From NCBI RefSeq assembly GCF_041435355.1, contig NZ_CP108442.1:5268501-5332500 (forward strand): a stretch of DNA of 64,000 nucleotides, in the 5' to 3' direction. Origin of the DNA: Streptomyces sp. NBC_01276 (GTDB lineage Bacteria; Actinomycetota; Actinomycetes; Streptomycetales; Streptomycetaceae). The notes below the pieces were generated by a model that did no database searches, was not told the origin of the DNA, and was given only the letters and a program-made list of their open reading frames with translations. Shown piece after piece: positions 7,810 through 17,349 of the stretch (positions are counted from its first letter, which is position 1; each line of letters opens with the position of its first letter). Made by a program: the position numbers and the translations under genes.

Positions 7810-9063
7810 TCAGTGCCCTTCCGAGCCGGAAATTCCTCGTCGGCAGTCGTCGGAGCCGCTCGCACATGCGACGGAACCGAAGGCGCCGGTTCCGATCTTG
7901 GCGAAATTGTCCAAGGAGGACGTCCCTGGCTCGAAATAGCCGGTGTGGCTCTTGGCCCCGGCCGAGGACAGCAGCCGGGCGCCGAAGTCCGGGGAGACCG
8001 GGTCGGCCCCGTGGCCCAGCCCGCCGACCTCCAGGTGCGGTACGTCGGCGATCCAGTCGCCCTCGTCGCGCATCGCCCAGACCCGCGCGGAGGTGTGCAG
8101 ATCGGCGGCGTTCTCGGCCCGCATGCCGGGGCTTCCCGCCACCACCAGGTCGGTCACCCGGTCCGGCAGCCGGTGCGCGGCCACCCCGCACACCACCGAT
8201 CCGTAGCTGTGGCAGAACAGGACCACGCCGGCGTTCCCCGGCAGGGCCGCCGTCAGCGCCTCCAGCCGCGCGGCGCCCTGGACGGCGAGCCGGCCGGTCG
8301 CCGCGTCCACGCCGAGCCCGGTGGGCGCGGTGTAGCCCGCCCAGGCGATGACGGCGTTCTGCTCGTCGGGCCGGGCCGCGCGCTCGGCCTCGTAGAGGGA
8401 CTGGGCCATGCCGACGGGGGCGGTGAGGCGGCGCGTGGAGCGCTCGAAGGTGACCGCGTCGGTGTCGACGCCGGGGACGATCACCGAGACCCGGCGCGCG
8501 GCCCGCAGGTCACCGAAGACCTCGGCGGCGAGGCCGCCCCCGGTGGGGTCGAAGACGAAGATCTGCCGGCCGGGCTCGGCCAGCGATTCGAAACGGTGGG
8601 CCCGGCGCACGGCGGTCGAGCGGTCGGCCGGGGTCAGGGCCACGTCCCGGCCGCGGGCCTCCTCGACCCGTGCGGCCTGCACGAGGGAGTTGTGGTTGGC
8701 CCGGTAGCGGGTCTCGGCCGGGACCCCGTTGAGGTTCCCGACCACGAGCGGGAAGCCGTCGGCGAGGCGGGCGCGCTGGGCGGTGTCGAGGTCGGCGAAG
8801 AAGCGGGCCACCGTCCGCACCGGGGCGTCGGCGGCCGGTACGGCCCGGCCGTCGATCCGGGCCGCGGACCATGCGGCGAGGGCGGCCGCCCGCGGCGCGG
8901 TGCCCGCCTCGGGCGGGTGCACCGCGGTCCAGCCGGTGGTCGCCAGCATGAGGAAGACGACGGCGAGCGCGAGCATCATGCGCAGAGCGGCCGGACGCGC
9001 GAGGGCGTCGGCGGTGTCGTCGGCTTCGACGGCGGGAGGGGCGTGGCGGCCGGGCAGGTTCAC
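7810..9063 (-). CDS. Membrane-anchored alpha/beta hydrolase, DUF1023 type
   Basis: A 417-residue protein with one N-terminal hydrophobic segment (residues ~32-50, MMLALAVVFLMLATTGWTAV), so probably exported and anchored. The rest is an alpha/beta hydrolase of the DUF1023 family: a strand VSVIVPGVDTD, the nucleophile elbow FCHSYGSVV, and a late His in HTGY. Substrates for this actinobacterial family are not known; lipase or esterase action is a guess. The start is taken at GTG 9063; the ORF stays open to 9141, but those codons look like untranslated leader. Confidence 0.8.
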   Translation of the reverse strand: MNLPGRHAPPAVEADDTADALARPAALRMMLALAVVFLMLATTGWTAVHPPEAGTAPRAAALAAWSAARIDGRAVPAADAPVRTVARFFADLDTAQRARLADGFPLVVGNLNGVPAETRYRANHNSLVQAARVEEARGRDVALTPADRSTAVRRAHRFESLAEPGRQIFVFDPTGGGLAAEVFGDLRAARRVSVIVPGVDTDAVTFERSTRRLTAPVGMAQSLYEAERAARPDEQNAVIAWAGYTAPTGLGVDAATGRLAVQGAARLEALTAALPGNAGVVLFCHSYGSVVCGVAAHRLPDRVTDLVVAGSPGMRAENAADLHTSARVWAMRDEGDWIADVPHLEVGGLGHGADPVSPDFGARLLSSAGAKSHTGYFEPGTSSLDNFAKIGTGAFGSVACASGSDDCRRGISGSEGH

Positions 9064-9190
9064 TGGAGCCAGCGTAGGAGACGGCTGGAGCCGACGGTGC
9101 CCCGGGTGACAGGTCTCACGGCCGGCCGAGGGACGCACCACCCGTCCGGTTACGGTGAGTTGCGGTCCGGACCCCCGGTGCGGCGGTGCC

Positions 9191-9895
9191 TCAGACCCCG
9201 GTGGGGGAGCCGGCGGGGGCGGTGCGGGAGGCCGCCGCAGGCCGCTGCCAGTGGGCCGCCAGGGCCGGACGGATCTGATCCAGATAGGCCTCGGTCATCC
9301 GCCGGATCGCCTCGACGCTGGTGTCCTCGCCCTGCCCCCACAGCCGCCCGGTGACGCGCATCACGCCGCAGAAGGCGGCCACCGCCACCCGGGGCCGCGG
9401 GTCGGCGTCGAGGTCCAGCCCCTCGCGGTCGGCGATCAGCCGGGCGATCCGCTCCTCCAGCTCGGTGGAGCGCCGCAGGTGCACGGCGAGCAGGGCCGGA
9501 GTGGACTCGATCAGTTGGTATCCCCGCATGTAGAGGTCCACGGGGACCACCTCGGAGATGGCCTCCTCGACCGTGTCCCAGGCGGCGAGCACGGCGCCGC
9601 GCATGGCCTCCACGGGGCCCTCGGAGGCCGGGCGGGCCCGCAGCGCGGCGACGAAGTGCGACTCGACCAGGTCCTGGACGGCGAAGGCGACCTCCTCCTT
9701 GTTCGCGAAGTAGCGGAAGAACGTGCGCTGGGAGACCTCCACGGCGTCGGTGATCTCGTCCACCGTCGTCCGGTCGTAGCCCTGGGAGACGAACAGGAGC
9801 AGGGCGGCGCGCAGCAGTGCGTCCCGGGTGCGCCGCTTCTTGCGTTCGCGCAGACCGGTCGCCGGGGCGTCCGGTGCCGGCCGCGGGTCGGTCAT
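9191..9895 (-). CDS. TetR family repressor
   Basis: A 234-residue regulator with a standard TetR N-terminal HTH (about residues 20-65: RDALLRAALLLFVSQGYDRTTVDEITDAVEVSQRTFFRYFANKEEV, seen in sections) and a variable ligand-binding C-terminus. It is transcribed away from the MFS efflux gene, a classic repressor/pump arrangement. AAAGGA upstream supports ATG 9895 or the GTG immediately before it. The likely ligand is a substrate of the pump. Confidence 0.9.
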   Translation of the reverse strand: MTDPRPAPDAPATGLRERKKRRTRDALLRAALLLFVSQGYDRTTVDEITDAVEVSQRTFFRYFANKEEVAFAVQDLVESHFVAALRARPASEGPVEAMRGAVLAAWDTVEEAISEVVPVDLYMRGYQLIESTPALLAVHLRRSTELEERIARLIADREGLDLDADPRPRVAVAAFCGVMRVTGRLWGQGEDTSVEAIRRMTEAYLDQIRPALAAHWQRPAAASRTAPAGSPTGV

Positions 9896-9976
9896 CACCG
9901 AGGGGTCCTTTCTGACGCTGAGTGAGCGGTCAGGGTACCTGTGACCGACCTGACAGCGACTGTCCCGTTGAGCCGT

Positions 9977-10012
9977 TTGTGAAGTGTCAGTCACTGTCAC
10001 TAGCCTGTCCGC
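9977..10012 (+). promoter_or_regulatory. Efflux gene promoter overlapped by TetR operator-like repeat
   Basis: TTGTGA (9977-9982) and TAGCCT (10001-10006) form a -35/-10 pair with an 18-bp spacer. The spacer is filled by an imperfect palindrome, AGTGTCAGTC-ACTGTCACT (9983-10001), a good place for repressor binding. A second palindrome GACAG-CGA-CTGTC lies at 9952-9964. The predicted start coincides with the ATG at 10013, suggesting a leaderless message. Confidence 0.6.
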
Positions 10013-11605
10013 ATGACGAGTCAGATCACCCTCGCCAAGGAATCGGACCCCGCGCCCGGCCGCACCGGATGGCGCGGCCACCCGTGGCTCACCCTGTTCG
10101 CCGTGGCGGTCGGGGTCATGATGGTCACCCTCGACGGCACGATCGTCGCCGTCGCCAACCCCGCCATCCAGAAGGACCTCGGCGCCACGCTCGCCGAGGT
10201 GCAGTGGATCACCAACGGCTACCTGCTGGCCCTCGCGGTCTCGCTGATCACCGCCGGCAAGCTCGGCGACCGCTTCGGACACCGCCAGACCTTCCTCATA
10301 GGCATCGCGGGCTTCGCGCTCTCCTCGGCCGCGATCGGCCTCTCCACCGGCGTCGGCCTGGTCATCGGCTTCCGCGTCGCCCAGGGCGTCTTCGGCGCCC
10401 TGCTGATGCCCGCGGCCCTCGGCCTGCTGCGCGCCACCTTCCCCGCCGAGAAGCTCAACATGGCCATCGGCATCTGGGGCATGGTCATCGGCGCCTCGAC
10501 GGCCGCCGGGCCCATCGTCGGGGGCCTGCTCGTCGAGCACGTCAGCTGGCAGTCCGTCTTCTTCATCAACGTGCCCGTCGGCGTCGTCGCCCTGCTCTTC
10601 GGCCTGGTCATCCTGCTCGACCACCGGGCCGAGAACGCCCCGCGCTCCTTCGACCTCGTCGGCATCGTGCTGCTGTCGGTGGCGATGTTCTCCCTGATCT
10701 GGGCCCTGATCAAGGCCGCCGAGTGGGGCTGGGGCGACACCCGGACCCTGCTGTTCCTCGGCGGGTCGGCCCTCTGCTTCGTGCTCTTCGCCGTCTGGGA
10801 GTCCAAGGTCTCCGAGCCGCTGATCCCGCTCGGGATGTTCCGCTCGCTGCCGCTGTCCGCGGGTACCGTCCTGATGGTCCTGATGGCCTTCGCCTTCATG
10901 GGCGGGCTCTTCTTCGTCACCTTCTACCTGCAGAACGTGCACGGCATGAGCCCCGTCGACAGCGGGCTGCACCTGCTGCCGCTCACCGGCATGATGATCA
11001 TCGGCTCGCCGCTGGCCGGCGCCGCCATCACCAAGGTCGGCCCGCGCGTCCCGCTCGTCGCCGGCATGGTCGCCACCGCCGGCGCCTGCTTCGGGATGGC
11101 CCGGCTCACCCCGGACACCGCCACCCTCACCATGTCGCTCTGGTTCGCGCTCCTCGGCCTCGGCCTCGCGCCCGTCATGGTCGGCGCCACCGAGGTCATC
11201 GTCGGCAACGCCCCGCTGGAGCTCTCGGGCGTGGCCGGCGGGCTCCAGCAGGCCGCCATGCAGGTCGGCGGAAGCCTCGGCACCGCCGTCCTCGGAGCGG
11301 TCATGGCGGCCAAGGTCAGTGACACGTTCGGGGACAACTGGACGCGGGCGCAGCTGCCCCCGCTCACCCCGGAGCAGCTCGACCTCGCCGGGAAGGGGGT
11401 CCAGGTCGGCATCGCCCCGGTGCCGCCCGGCGCCCCCGAGCCGGTCGCCCGGGCCATCGCCTCGGTCGCCCACGACACCTTCGTGTCCGGCATGAGCACC
11501 GCCTTCACCGTGGCGGGCGTCGTCGCGGTCCTCGCCGCGATCGTGGCCTGCTTCACCAAGCGCGGGGCGAACGCCGGCGCCGGAGCGGGCGCGGCCCACA
11601 TCTGA
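10013..11605 (+). CDS. MFS multidrug exporter, DHA2 (14-helix) family
   Basis: A 530-residue integral membrane protein with about 14 hydrophobic segments. Motif A (GKLGDRFGHRQ) follows helix 2, and motif C-type GMVIGASTAAGPIVGG lies in helix 5, typical of EmrB/QacA drug:proton antiporters. The first helix carries VTLDGTIVAVANPAI, the family's usual D-x-T-I-V-N-V-A pattern. It is divergent from the TetR gene, which probably represses it. The exported compound is unknown. Confidence 0.93.
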   Translation: MTSQITLAKESDPAPGRTGWRGHPWLTLFAVAVGVMMVTLDGTIVAVANPAIQKDLGATLAEVQWITNGYLLALAVSLITAGKLGDRFGHRQTFLIGIAGFALSSAAIGLSTGVGLVIGFRVAQGVFGALLMPAALGLLRATFPAEKLNMAIGIWGMVIGASTAAGPIVGGLLVEHVSWQSVFFINVPVGVVALLFGLVILLDHRAENAPRSFDLVGIVLLSVAMFSLIWALIKAAEWGWGDTRTLLFLGGSALCFVLFAVWESKVSEPLIPLGMFRSLPLSAGTVLMVLMAFAFMGGLFFVTFYLQNVHGMSPVDSGLHLLPLTGMMIIGSPLAGAAITKVGPRVPLVAGMVATAGACFGMARLTPDTATLTMSLWFALLGLGLAPVMVGATEVIVGNAPLELSGVAGGLQQAAMQVGGSLGTAVLGAVMAAKVSDTFGDNWTRAQLPPLTPEQLDLAGKGVQVGIAPVPPGAPEPVARAIASVAHDTFVSGMSTAFTVAGVVAVLAAIVACFTKRGANAGAGAGAAHI

Positions 11606-11650
11606 GCCACCCGCCCGGCCGTTACCGCCGGGTCAACCCCGCTTCCCCCG

Positions 11651-11680
11651 CAGCCCCGCCGGACGGTTCCGGCGGGGCTG
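11651..11680 (+). terminator. Hairpin terminator after the MFS gene
   Basis: A perfect 13-bp GC-rich stem (11651-11663 with 11668-11680) and a CGGT loop, 46 bp after the MFS stop codon. There is no long T-run, as usual in Streptomyces. Confidence 0.8.
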
Positions 11681-11804
11681 TCGCCTATCAGGGTGGACCC
11701 GTCCGCAGCCCCTTCCGCTCGACCGTCGCCGCAGGTCAGCGTGGTGCCACGGAGCCTTCGGAAACCGTCCGGGGCCCGGCCGTCAACAAGGAGACGATTC
11801 CGCC

Positions 11805-12185
11805 ATGCGTACGTGGACCACCGCTCGCGCCACCACCCTCGCCGCCGCCCTCCTGGCCGCCACCGCCTTCGTCCCCGGCACCGCCACCGGCGCCCACGCG
11901 GCGGGCGCGCCGTCCTGTGCCACGGGCGAGCTGTGCCTGTGGGCCAAGCCGGACTTCAAGGGCGCCAAGCAGACCTACGACCTCAGCACCCTCTCCATCA
12001 ACAGCTGCACCGCGCTGCCCGCCGGGAACTACCAGTCGCTCATCAACCGGACCGGGCGCCCGGTGACCACGTACCAGTCGGACGTCTGCGCCGAGACCGG
12101 CGAGTTCCAGACCTATCCGGGCGACGGGGTCCTGCTGCCCCAGTCGCCGTACCAGGTCAGGGCGTTCAAGGTGTGGGAGACGTAA
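11805..12185 (+). CDS. Small secreted protein, peptidase-inhibitor I36-like
   Basis: A 126-residue secreted protein. A Sec signal peptide (Arg-rich start, hydrophobic core, cleavage near AHA-A at ~32) precedes a compact domain of ~93 residues with four Cys and the pattern CLWAKPDFKG...NYQSLINRTGRPV, which fits the beta/gamma-crystallin-like I36 inhibitor family (SMI of Streptomyces nigrescens). It may inhibit extracellular metalloproteases, but this is inferred from family only. A strong AAGGAG precedes the ATG. Its 3' end overlaps the convergent channel gene by 20 bp. Confidence 0.8.
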   Translation: MRTWTTARATTLAAALLAATAFVPGTATGAHAAGAPSCATGELCLWAKPDFKGAKQTYDLSTLSINSCTALPAGNYQSLINRTGRPVTTYQSDVCAETGEFQTYPGDGVLLPQSPYQVRAFKVWET

Positions 12186-13017
12186 CCCCCGCCGGGTCGG
12201 CGGAGGCGGCGACGGAGGCTGCGGCTGCTGAGGAAGGGGAGGGGGAGGGGGAGGGGGAAGCGTCGGCGGCGGCCTGGGCGGGCATCGGGCCCGGGGCGCC
12301 GCCCAGCCGGGCGACCTCGTCCCGCAGCGCCCGTACCTCGTCCTGCAGCTCGCGCAGGACCGCCAGCTGCAGCCGCTCCACCTGGTCGTCCCGCTCGAAA
12401 CGGGCGATGAACCAGGCGGCGATGTTCGCCGTCACCACACCGAGCAGGGCGATCCCGGACAGCATCAGCCCCACCGCCACCAGCCGGCCGAGGCCCGTGG
12501 TGGGGGAGTGGTCCCCGTACCCGACCGTCGTCATGGTGGTGAAGGACCACCACACCGCGTCGCCCAGGTTCTTGATGTTCCCCTGGGGGGCGTCCCGCTC
12601 CACGCTCAGCACCGCCAGCGAGCCGAACATCAGCAGCCCCACCACGGCCCCGGCCACGTACGTCGTCAGCCGCACCTGCGGGGCCATCCGGGCCCGCCGG
12701 CCCACCAGCATCAGCGTCGCGACCAGCCGCAGCAGCCGCAGCGGCTGCACCAGCGGCAGCACCACCGCGGCCAGGTCCAGCCAGTGCGTCCGCACGAACA
12801 CCCGCCGGTCCGCCGCCAGGCCCAGCCGCACCATGTAGTCCACCGCGAACGCCGCCCACACCACCCACTCCGCGTGGGTACAGGCCCGGTGCACCCCCTC
12901 GCCCGCGTCGGGGGCCACGATCGGCACGGCGTAGGCGACGGCGAAGGCCACGGCGAGCACCAGCAGCGGGACCTGCGTACGGCGCTCCCACCGTGCCTGG
13001 CGGGAGGGTTGTTTCAT
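12166..13017 (-). CDS. Voltage-gated-type potassium channel subunit
   Basis: A 283-residue membrane protein of the six-helix K+ channel superfamily. The selectivity filter TVGYGD is at residues 164-169, between the last two pore helices. An upstream helix LRLLRLVATLMLVGRRAR has a few regularly spaced Arg residues like a reduced voltage sensor. The cytosolic tail after the pore has a coiled coil (about 205-245, ERLQLAVLRELQDEVRALRDEVARL) for tetramer assembly, then a low-complexity Ser-Pro end. No RCK domain is present. Confidence 0.9.
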   Translation of the reverse strand: MKQPSRQARWERRTQVPLLVLAVAFAVAYAVPIVAPDAGEGVHRACTHAEWVVWAAFAVDYMVRLGLAADRRVFVRTHWLDLAAVVLPLVQPLRLLRLVATLMLVGRRARMAPQVRLTTYVAGAVVGLLMFGSLAVLSVERDAPQGNIKNLGDAVWWSFTTMTTVGYGDHSPTTGLGRLVAVGLMLSGIALLGVVTANIAAWFIARFERDDQVERLQLAVLRELQDEVRALRDEVARLGGAPGPMPAQAAADASPSPSPSPSSAAAASVAASADPAGVTSPTP

Positions 13018-13041
13018 CCCAGCATCGTAAAGAACGGGTAA

Positions 13042-13071
13042 GGGGCGCCGGGACAGGTGTCCCGGCGCCCC
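13042..13071 (-). terminator. Hairpin terminator of aceE
   Basis: A perfect 14-bp stem (13042-13055 with 13058-13071) 31 bp after the aceE stop codon, separating aceE from the channel gene on the same strand. Confidence 0.8.
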
Positions 13072-13101
13072 CTCGCAAGAGTGACCCCGCGCCCCGTGGG
13101 G

Positions 13102-15834
13102 CTACGCGTCGCCGCCCGCCGCGCCCGGGTCGGCCGCCGTGACGTCCAGCAGCTGGTACCGGTCGATCGCCTGCTTCAGCACGGAGCGGTCGATCTTCCC
13201 CGCACGGGCCAGCTCGGTGAGCGTCGCCAGGACCACCGACTGGGCGTCGATGTGGAAGAAGCGCCGCGCCGCGCCGCGCGTGTCGGCGAAACCGAAGCCG
13301 TCCGCGCCCAGCGAGGTGTACGCCCCCGGGATCCAGCGCGCGATCTGGTCCGGCACCGAGCGCATCCAGTCCGAGACCGCCACGAACGGCCCCTCCGCGC
13401 CCGACAGCTTCCGCGTCACGTACGGGACGCGCTGCTCCTCCTCCGGGTGGAGCAGGTTGTGCTCGTCGACCTCGACGGCCTCGCGGCGCAGCTCGTTCCA
13501 GGAGGTCGCCGACCAGACGTCCGCCCGCACGTTCCAGTCGGCCGCCAGGATCCGCTGCGCCTCCAGCGCCCACGGCACCGCCACGCCCGAGGCCAGGATC
13601 TGGGCCCCGATCGTGCCGGCCGTGCCCGTCGAGACCCGGTGGATGCCCTTGAGGATGCCGTCCACGTCCACGTCGGCCGGTTCGGCCGGGTGCTGGATCG
13701 GCTCGTTGTAGACCGTCAGGTAGTAGAAGACGTCCTCGGCGTCGGGGCCGTACATCCGTCGCAGACCGTCCTTGACGATGTGCGCGATCTCGTAGCCGTA
13801 GGCCGGGTCGTACGCCACGCAGCCCGGGTTGGTCGACGCCAGCAGCTGGGAGTGACCGTCGGCGTGCTGGAGGCCCTCACCCGTGAGGGTGGTCCGGCCG
13901 GCGGTCGCGCCGAGGACGAAACCGCGCGCCAGCTGGTCGGCCATCTGCCAGAACTGGTCACCCGTGCGCTGGAAACCGAACATCGAGTAGAAGACGTAGA
14001 CCGGGATCAGCGGCTCGCCGTGCGTCGCGTACGCCGAACCCGCGGCGATCAGCGAGGCCGTGCAGCCCGCCTCCGAGATGCCGTCGTGCAGCATCTGGCC
14101 GGTCGGGGACTCCTTGTACGCGAGCAGCAGGTCGCGGTCGACCGCCTCGTACTGCTGGCCCAGCGGGTTGTAGATCTTGGCGCTCGGGAAGAACGCGTCC
14201 ATGCCGAAGGTGCGGTACTCGTCGGGGGCGATCAGCACGAAGCGCTTGCCGATCTCCTTGTCCCGCATCAGGTCCTTCAGGATGCGGACGAACGCCATGG
14301 TGGTGGCGATCGACTGGTGGCCCGAGCCCTTCCGGGCGGCCGCGTACGTCTTGTCGTCCGGCAGCTGCAGCGGCTTGGCGCGCACCACGCGGGTGGGCAC
14401 GTAGCCGCCCAGCGCGCTGCGGCGGTCGTGCATGTACTGGATCTCGGGCGAGTTGCGGCCCGGGTGGTAGTACGGCGGGGCGCCGCCCTCCAGCTGCGCA
14501 TCGGTGACCGGGATGTGCAGGCGGTCGCGGAAGCGCTTGAGGTCGTCGACCGTCAGCTTCTTCATCTGGTGCGTGGCGTTGCGGCCCTCGAAGTTCGGGC
14601 CCAGCGTCCAGCCCTTGACCGTCTGCGCCAGGATCACCGTCGGCTGGCCCTTGTGGGCCTTGGCCGCCGCGTAGGCCGCGTAGACCTTCTTGTGGTCGTG
14701 ACCGCCGCGGCCCAGGTGCTGGATCTGCTGGTCCGTCATGTTCTCGACCATCGCGCGCAGCCGCTGGTCGCCGCCGAAGAAGTGCTCGCGGACGTAGGAG
14801 CCGGACTCGGTGGCGTACGTCTGGAACTGTCCGTCCGGGGTGGAGTTCATCTTGTTGACCAGGATGCCGTCGCGGTCCTGGGCCAGCAGCGGGTCCCAGG
14901 AGCGGTCCCAGATCAGCTTGATGACGTTCCAGCCGGCCCCGCGGAACTGCGACTCCAGCTCCTGGATGATCTTTCCGTTGCCGCGCACCGGGCCGTCGAG
15001 GCGCTGGAGGTTGCAGTTCACCACGAAGGTCAGGTTGTCCAGGCCCTCGCGCGCGGCGATGGACAGCTGGCCCAGCGACTCCGGCTCGTCCATCTCGCCG
15101 TCGCCGAGGTACGCCCAGACGTGTGACTTGGAGGTGTCGGCGATCCCGCGCGCCTCCATGTACCGGTTCATCCGCGCCTGGTAGATCGCGCCGAGGGGGC
15201 CGAGGCCCATCGAGACGGTCGGGAACTCCCAGAAGTCCGGCATCAGCCGCGGGTGGGGGTAGCTGGACAGCCCGTACGGGGCCTTCGACTTCTCCTGCCG
15301 GAACGCGTCGAGCTGCTGCTCGGAGAGCCGGTCCAGGAGGTAGGCGCGGGCGTAGATGCCGGGCGAGGCGTGGCCCTGGAAGAAGATCTGGTCGCCGCCG
15401 TCGCCCTCGTCCTTGCCGCGGAAGAAGTGGTTGAAGCCCACGTCGTAGAGGGAGGCGGAGGAGGCGAAGGTCGCGATGTGGCCGCCGACACCGATGCCGG
15501 GACGCTGGGCGCGCGAGACCATGACGGCGGCGTTCCAGCGGGTGGCGTTGAGGACCTTGCGCTCGATCTCCTCGTTGCCGGGGAAGAAGGGCTCGTCCTT
15601 GGTGGCGATCGTGTTGACGTAGTCCGAGCTGCGCATCTCGGGCACGGCCACGCGCTTCTCGCGGGCCCGCTCGATCAGCCTCAGCATCAGGTAGCGGGCC
15701 CGTTCCCGGCCCCGCTCGTCGATGGCGGCGTCGAGGGAGTCGAGCCACTCCTGCGTCTCCTCCGGATCGAAGTCCGGGACCTGGCTCGGCAGGCCGCCAA
15801 TGATGATCGGATTGCGATCGGATGCGGAAGCCAC
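13102..15834 (-). CDS. aceE: Pyruvate dehydrogenase E1, homodimeric type
   Basis: A 910-residue thiamine-diphosphate enzyme that decarboxylates pyruvate and passes the acetyl group to the lipoyl E2 of the pyruvate dehydrogenase complex. The ThDP motif is clear: GDGEMDE at residues 244-250 and the distal [13 protein letters not shown] around 270-283. An early active-site segment, [21 protein letters not shown], is also present. Length equals other homodimeric E1 proteins, which in actinobacteria stand alone without an adjacent E2 gene, as here. Transcribed alone with its own terminator. Confidence 0.97.
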   Translation of the reverse strand: MASASDRNPIIIGGLPSQVPDFDPEETQEWLDSLDAAIDERGRERARYLMLRLIERAREKRVAVPEMRSSDYVNTIATKDEPFFPGNEEIERKVLNATRWNAAVMVSRAQRPGIGVGGHIATFASSASLYDVGFNHFFRGKDEGDGGDQIFFQGHASPGIYARAYLLDRLSEQQLDAFRQEKSKAPYGLSSYPHPRLMPDFWEFPTVSMGLGPLGAIYQARMNRYMEARGIADTSKSHVWAYLGDGEMDEPESLGQLSIAAREGLDNLTFVVNCNLQRLDGPVRGNGKIIQELESQFRGAGWNVIKLIWDRSWDPLLAQDRDGILVNKMNSTPDGQFQTYATESGSYVREHFFGGDQRLRAMVENMTDQQIQHLGRGGHDHKKVYAAYAAAKAHKGQPTVILAQTVKGWTLGPNFEGRNATHQMKKLTVDDLKRFRDRLHIPVTDAQLEGGAPPYYHPGRNSPEIQYMHDRRSALGGYVPTRVVRAKPLQLPDDKTYAAARKGSGHQSIATTMAFVRILKDLMRDKEIGKRFVLIAPDEYRTFGMDAFFPSAKIYNPLGQQYEAVDRDLLLAYKESPTGQMLHDGISEAGCTASLIAAGSAYATHGEPLIPVYVFYSMFGFQRTGDQFWQMADQLARGFVLGATAGRTTLTGEGLQHADGHSQLLASTNPGCVAYDPAYGYEIAHIVKDGLRRMYGPDAEDVFYYLTVYNEPIQHPAEPADVDVDGILKGIHRVSTGTAGTIGAQILASGVAVPWALEAQRILAADWNVRADVWSATSWNELRREAVEVDEHNLLHPEEEQRVPYVTRKLSGAEGPFVAVSDWMRSVPDQIARWIPGAYTSLGADGFGFADTRGAARRFFHIDAQSVVLATLTELARAGKIDRSVLKQAIDRYQLLDVTAADPGAAGGDA

Positions 15835-16271
15835 GCTGTTCCTTCGCTGTCGGGGGAGTCGTGCCTTGGGTCGCCGCCTCCCATGGTCTTACGCCCGGCC
15901 GAAATCTTCACCTCTACCACTGGGTAACACCTGGAGCGGGGGAGGAGCGTCCGCCCGGCCGGGCCGGGGGTCGGGCCAAATCGCAACCTTACGCCCAAGA
16001 CGATCAGCGGGTTCGCAAGGCCGTTCGTCCCTCAAACAGGTGGGAAAGTCCTCATGCGATGCCGAATGAGCTGGAATGGTGTGGGATGAATCACCAGTGG
16101 TACACCGAGGAACCCTGAAAGTTGCGGCGAGACGGCCGCAATCGTCACCGTTTCGACGGTCTCGGCGGCCGGGTACTTGCGCGATCCGCCGCTCCCGTGT
16201 GGACTACGCCCAATGCTGCGCGTACGCGCGCCGCCGAAAGACATTCACCGAACATGAGCAGGAGGCACCCC
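15835..16271. other. 437-bp intergenic region between aceE and DUF3052 gene
   Basis: Divergent promoters for both genes must lie here. The only clear structure is an inverted repeat, TTGCGGC (16122-16128) with GCCGCAA (16135-16141), about 130 bp upstream of the DUF3052 start. A TTGCGC at 16177-16182 with a poor -10 17 bp later (TGGACT) is a weak promoter candidate. Short open frames in this stretch have no ribosome sites and look accidental. Confidence 0.5.
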
Positions 16272-16697
16272 GTGAGCGCGACCGCGGACCACGCGGAGAG
16301 CCTGGCCGCCCGGCTGGGTTTCCAGTCCGAACAGGTGGTCCAGGAGATCGGCTACGACGACGACGTCGATCAGGAATTCCGTGACGGCGTCGAGAAGCTC
16401 GTCAGCGAGCTCGCCGACGAGGACTACGACGACGTCGCCGACGCGGTGCTGTTGTGGTTCCGCGACGAGGACGGCGATCTGACGGACGCCCTGGTCGATG
16501 CGACCGAGCTGGTCGAGGACGGCGCACTGATCCTGCTGCTGACCCCCAAGACGGGCCGTGACGGCTACGTCGAGGCCAGCGACATCAGCGAGGCCGCCGA
16601 GACGGCCGGCCTCTCGCTTGCCAAGGGCCTGCCCGTCGGCAAGGAGTGGACCTCCACCAAGCTGGTGACGCCGAAGGCCGCCAAGGCCAAGCGCTGA
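16272..16697 (+). CDS. DUF3052 family protein
   Basis: A small acidic 141-residue cytosolic protein of an actinobacteria-specific family. It reads LAARLGFQSEQVVQEIGYDDDVDQEFRDGVE near the start (in sections), has an Asp/Glu-rich middle, and ends with a Lys/Ala-rich tail. The fold resembles a small alpha/beta domain with ILLLTPKTGRDGYVE; no catalytic residues are evident. The GTG at 16272 is preceded by AGGAGG at 7-bp spacing, better than the ATG 18 bp upstream. It lies next to a peroxiredoxin gene, but the link is positional only. Confidence 0.85.
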   Translation: MSATADHAESLAARLGFQSEQVVQEIGYDDDVDQEFRDGVEKLVSELADEDYDDVADAVLLWFRDEDGDLTDALVDATELVEDGALILLLTPKTGRDGYVEASDISEAAETAGLSLAKGLPVGKEWTSTKLVTPKAAKAKR

Positions 16698-16720
16698 GCC
16701 GTACTCCGCACCCCAGCGGA

Positions 16721-16766
16721 CGCACACCCCGTCGACCCGGACCACCCGCGGTCGGCGGGGTGTGCG
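16721..16766 (+). terminator. Hairpin terminator after DUF3052 gene
   Basis: An 11-bp stem CGCACACCCCG (16721-16731) pairing with 16756-16766, extended by an inner CGACC/GGTCG pairing after a T/G mismatch. Confidence 0.7.
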
Positions 16767-16849
16767 CGTTCCGCGCACCGGTGCCCGCCTAGGCTGGGTC
16801 TCACCCGAACAGCCCCCTGTGGGAACGCAGGAACGAAGGGATGCGAAAG

Positions 16850-17308
16850 ATGGCGATCGAGGTCGGAAACAAGGCCCCGGACTTCGAGCTCAAGGACAAC
16901 CACGGCGCCACCGTGCGGCTCTCCGACTTCCGGGGGGAGAAGGCCGTGGTGCTGCTCTTCTACCCGTTCGCCTTCACCGGCGTGTGCACCGGTGAGCTGT
17001 GCGAGCTGCGCGACCAGCTGCCCCGCTTCCAGAACGACGACGTGCAGCTTCTGGCCGTGTCCAACGACTCCGTGCCGACCCTGCGGGTCTTCGCGGAGCA
17101 GGAGGGCCTGGACTACCCGCTGCTGTCCGACTTCTGGCCGCACGGCGAGACCTCCCGCGCCTACGGCGTCTTCGACGAGGACAAGGGCTGCGCGGTCCGC
17201 GGCACCTTCGTCATCGACAAGGACGGCGTCGTGCGCTGGAGCGTCGTCAACGGGCTGCCCGACGCGCGTGACCTGAACGAGTACATCAAGGCCCTCGACA
17301 GCCTCTGA
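16850..17308 (+). CDS. ahpE: Peroxiredoxin, AhpE type
   Basis: A 152-residue thiol peroxidase reducing hydrogen peroxide, organic peroxides and peroxynitrite. The peroxidatic Cys46 lies in PFAFTGVCTGELCEL, closest to mycobacterial AhpE (PLAFTGICQGEL). A second Cys51, five residues later, is absent from the remembered mycobacterial sequence. The start at ATG 16850 fits GAAGGG eight bases upstream; another ATG lies nine bases earlier but has no spacing. It lies between a DUF3052 gene and the ter genes, all stress-linked. The reductant (mycothiol/mycoredoxin in actinobacteria) is inferred. Confidence 0.92.
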   Translation: MAIEVGNKAPDFELKDNHGATVRLSDFRGEKAVVLLFYPFAFTGVCTGELCELRDQLPRFQNDDVQLLAVSNDSVPTLRVFAEQEGLDYPLLSDFWPHGETSRAYGVFDEDKGCAVRGTFVIDKDGVVRWSVVNGLPDARDLNEYIKALDSL

Positions 17309-17310
17309 GG

Positions 17311-17335
17311 TTCCGCGGCGGGCCCGTCGCGGGAA
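17311..17335 (+). terminator. Weak hairpin after ahpE
   Basis: TTCCGCGGCGGG (17311-17322) can fold against CCCGTCGCGGGAA (17323-17335) with one bulge and one G-U pair, followed by AAAA. A possible weak terminator two bases after the ahpE stop. Confidence 0.35.
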
Positions 17336-17349
17336 AACAGCCTGTGGGC

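Noticed and set aside
9896..11599. Minus-strand extension of the TetR frame across the MFS gene
   Set aside because: His/Asp/Glu-rich translation typical of antisense frames; the TetR protein clearly starts at 9895.
13057..15126. 689-codon plus-strand frame opposite aceE
   Set aside because: Shadow of the E1 coding strand; no ribosome site or recognisable domain.
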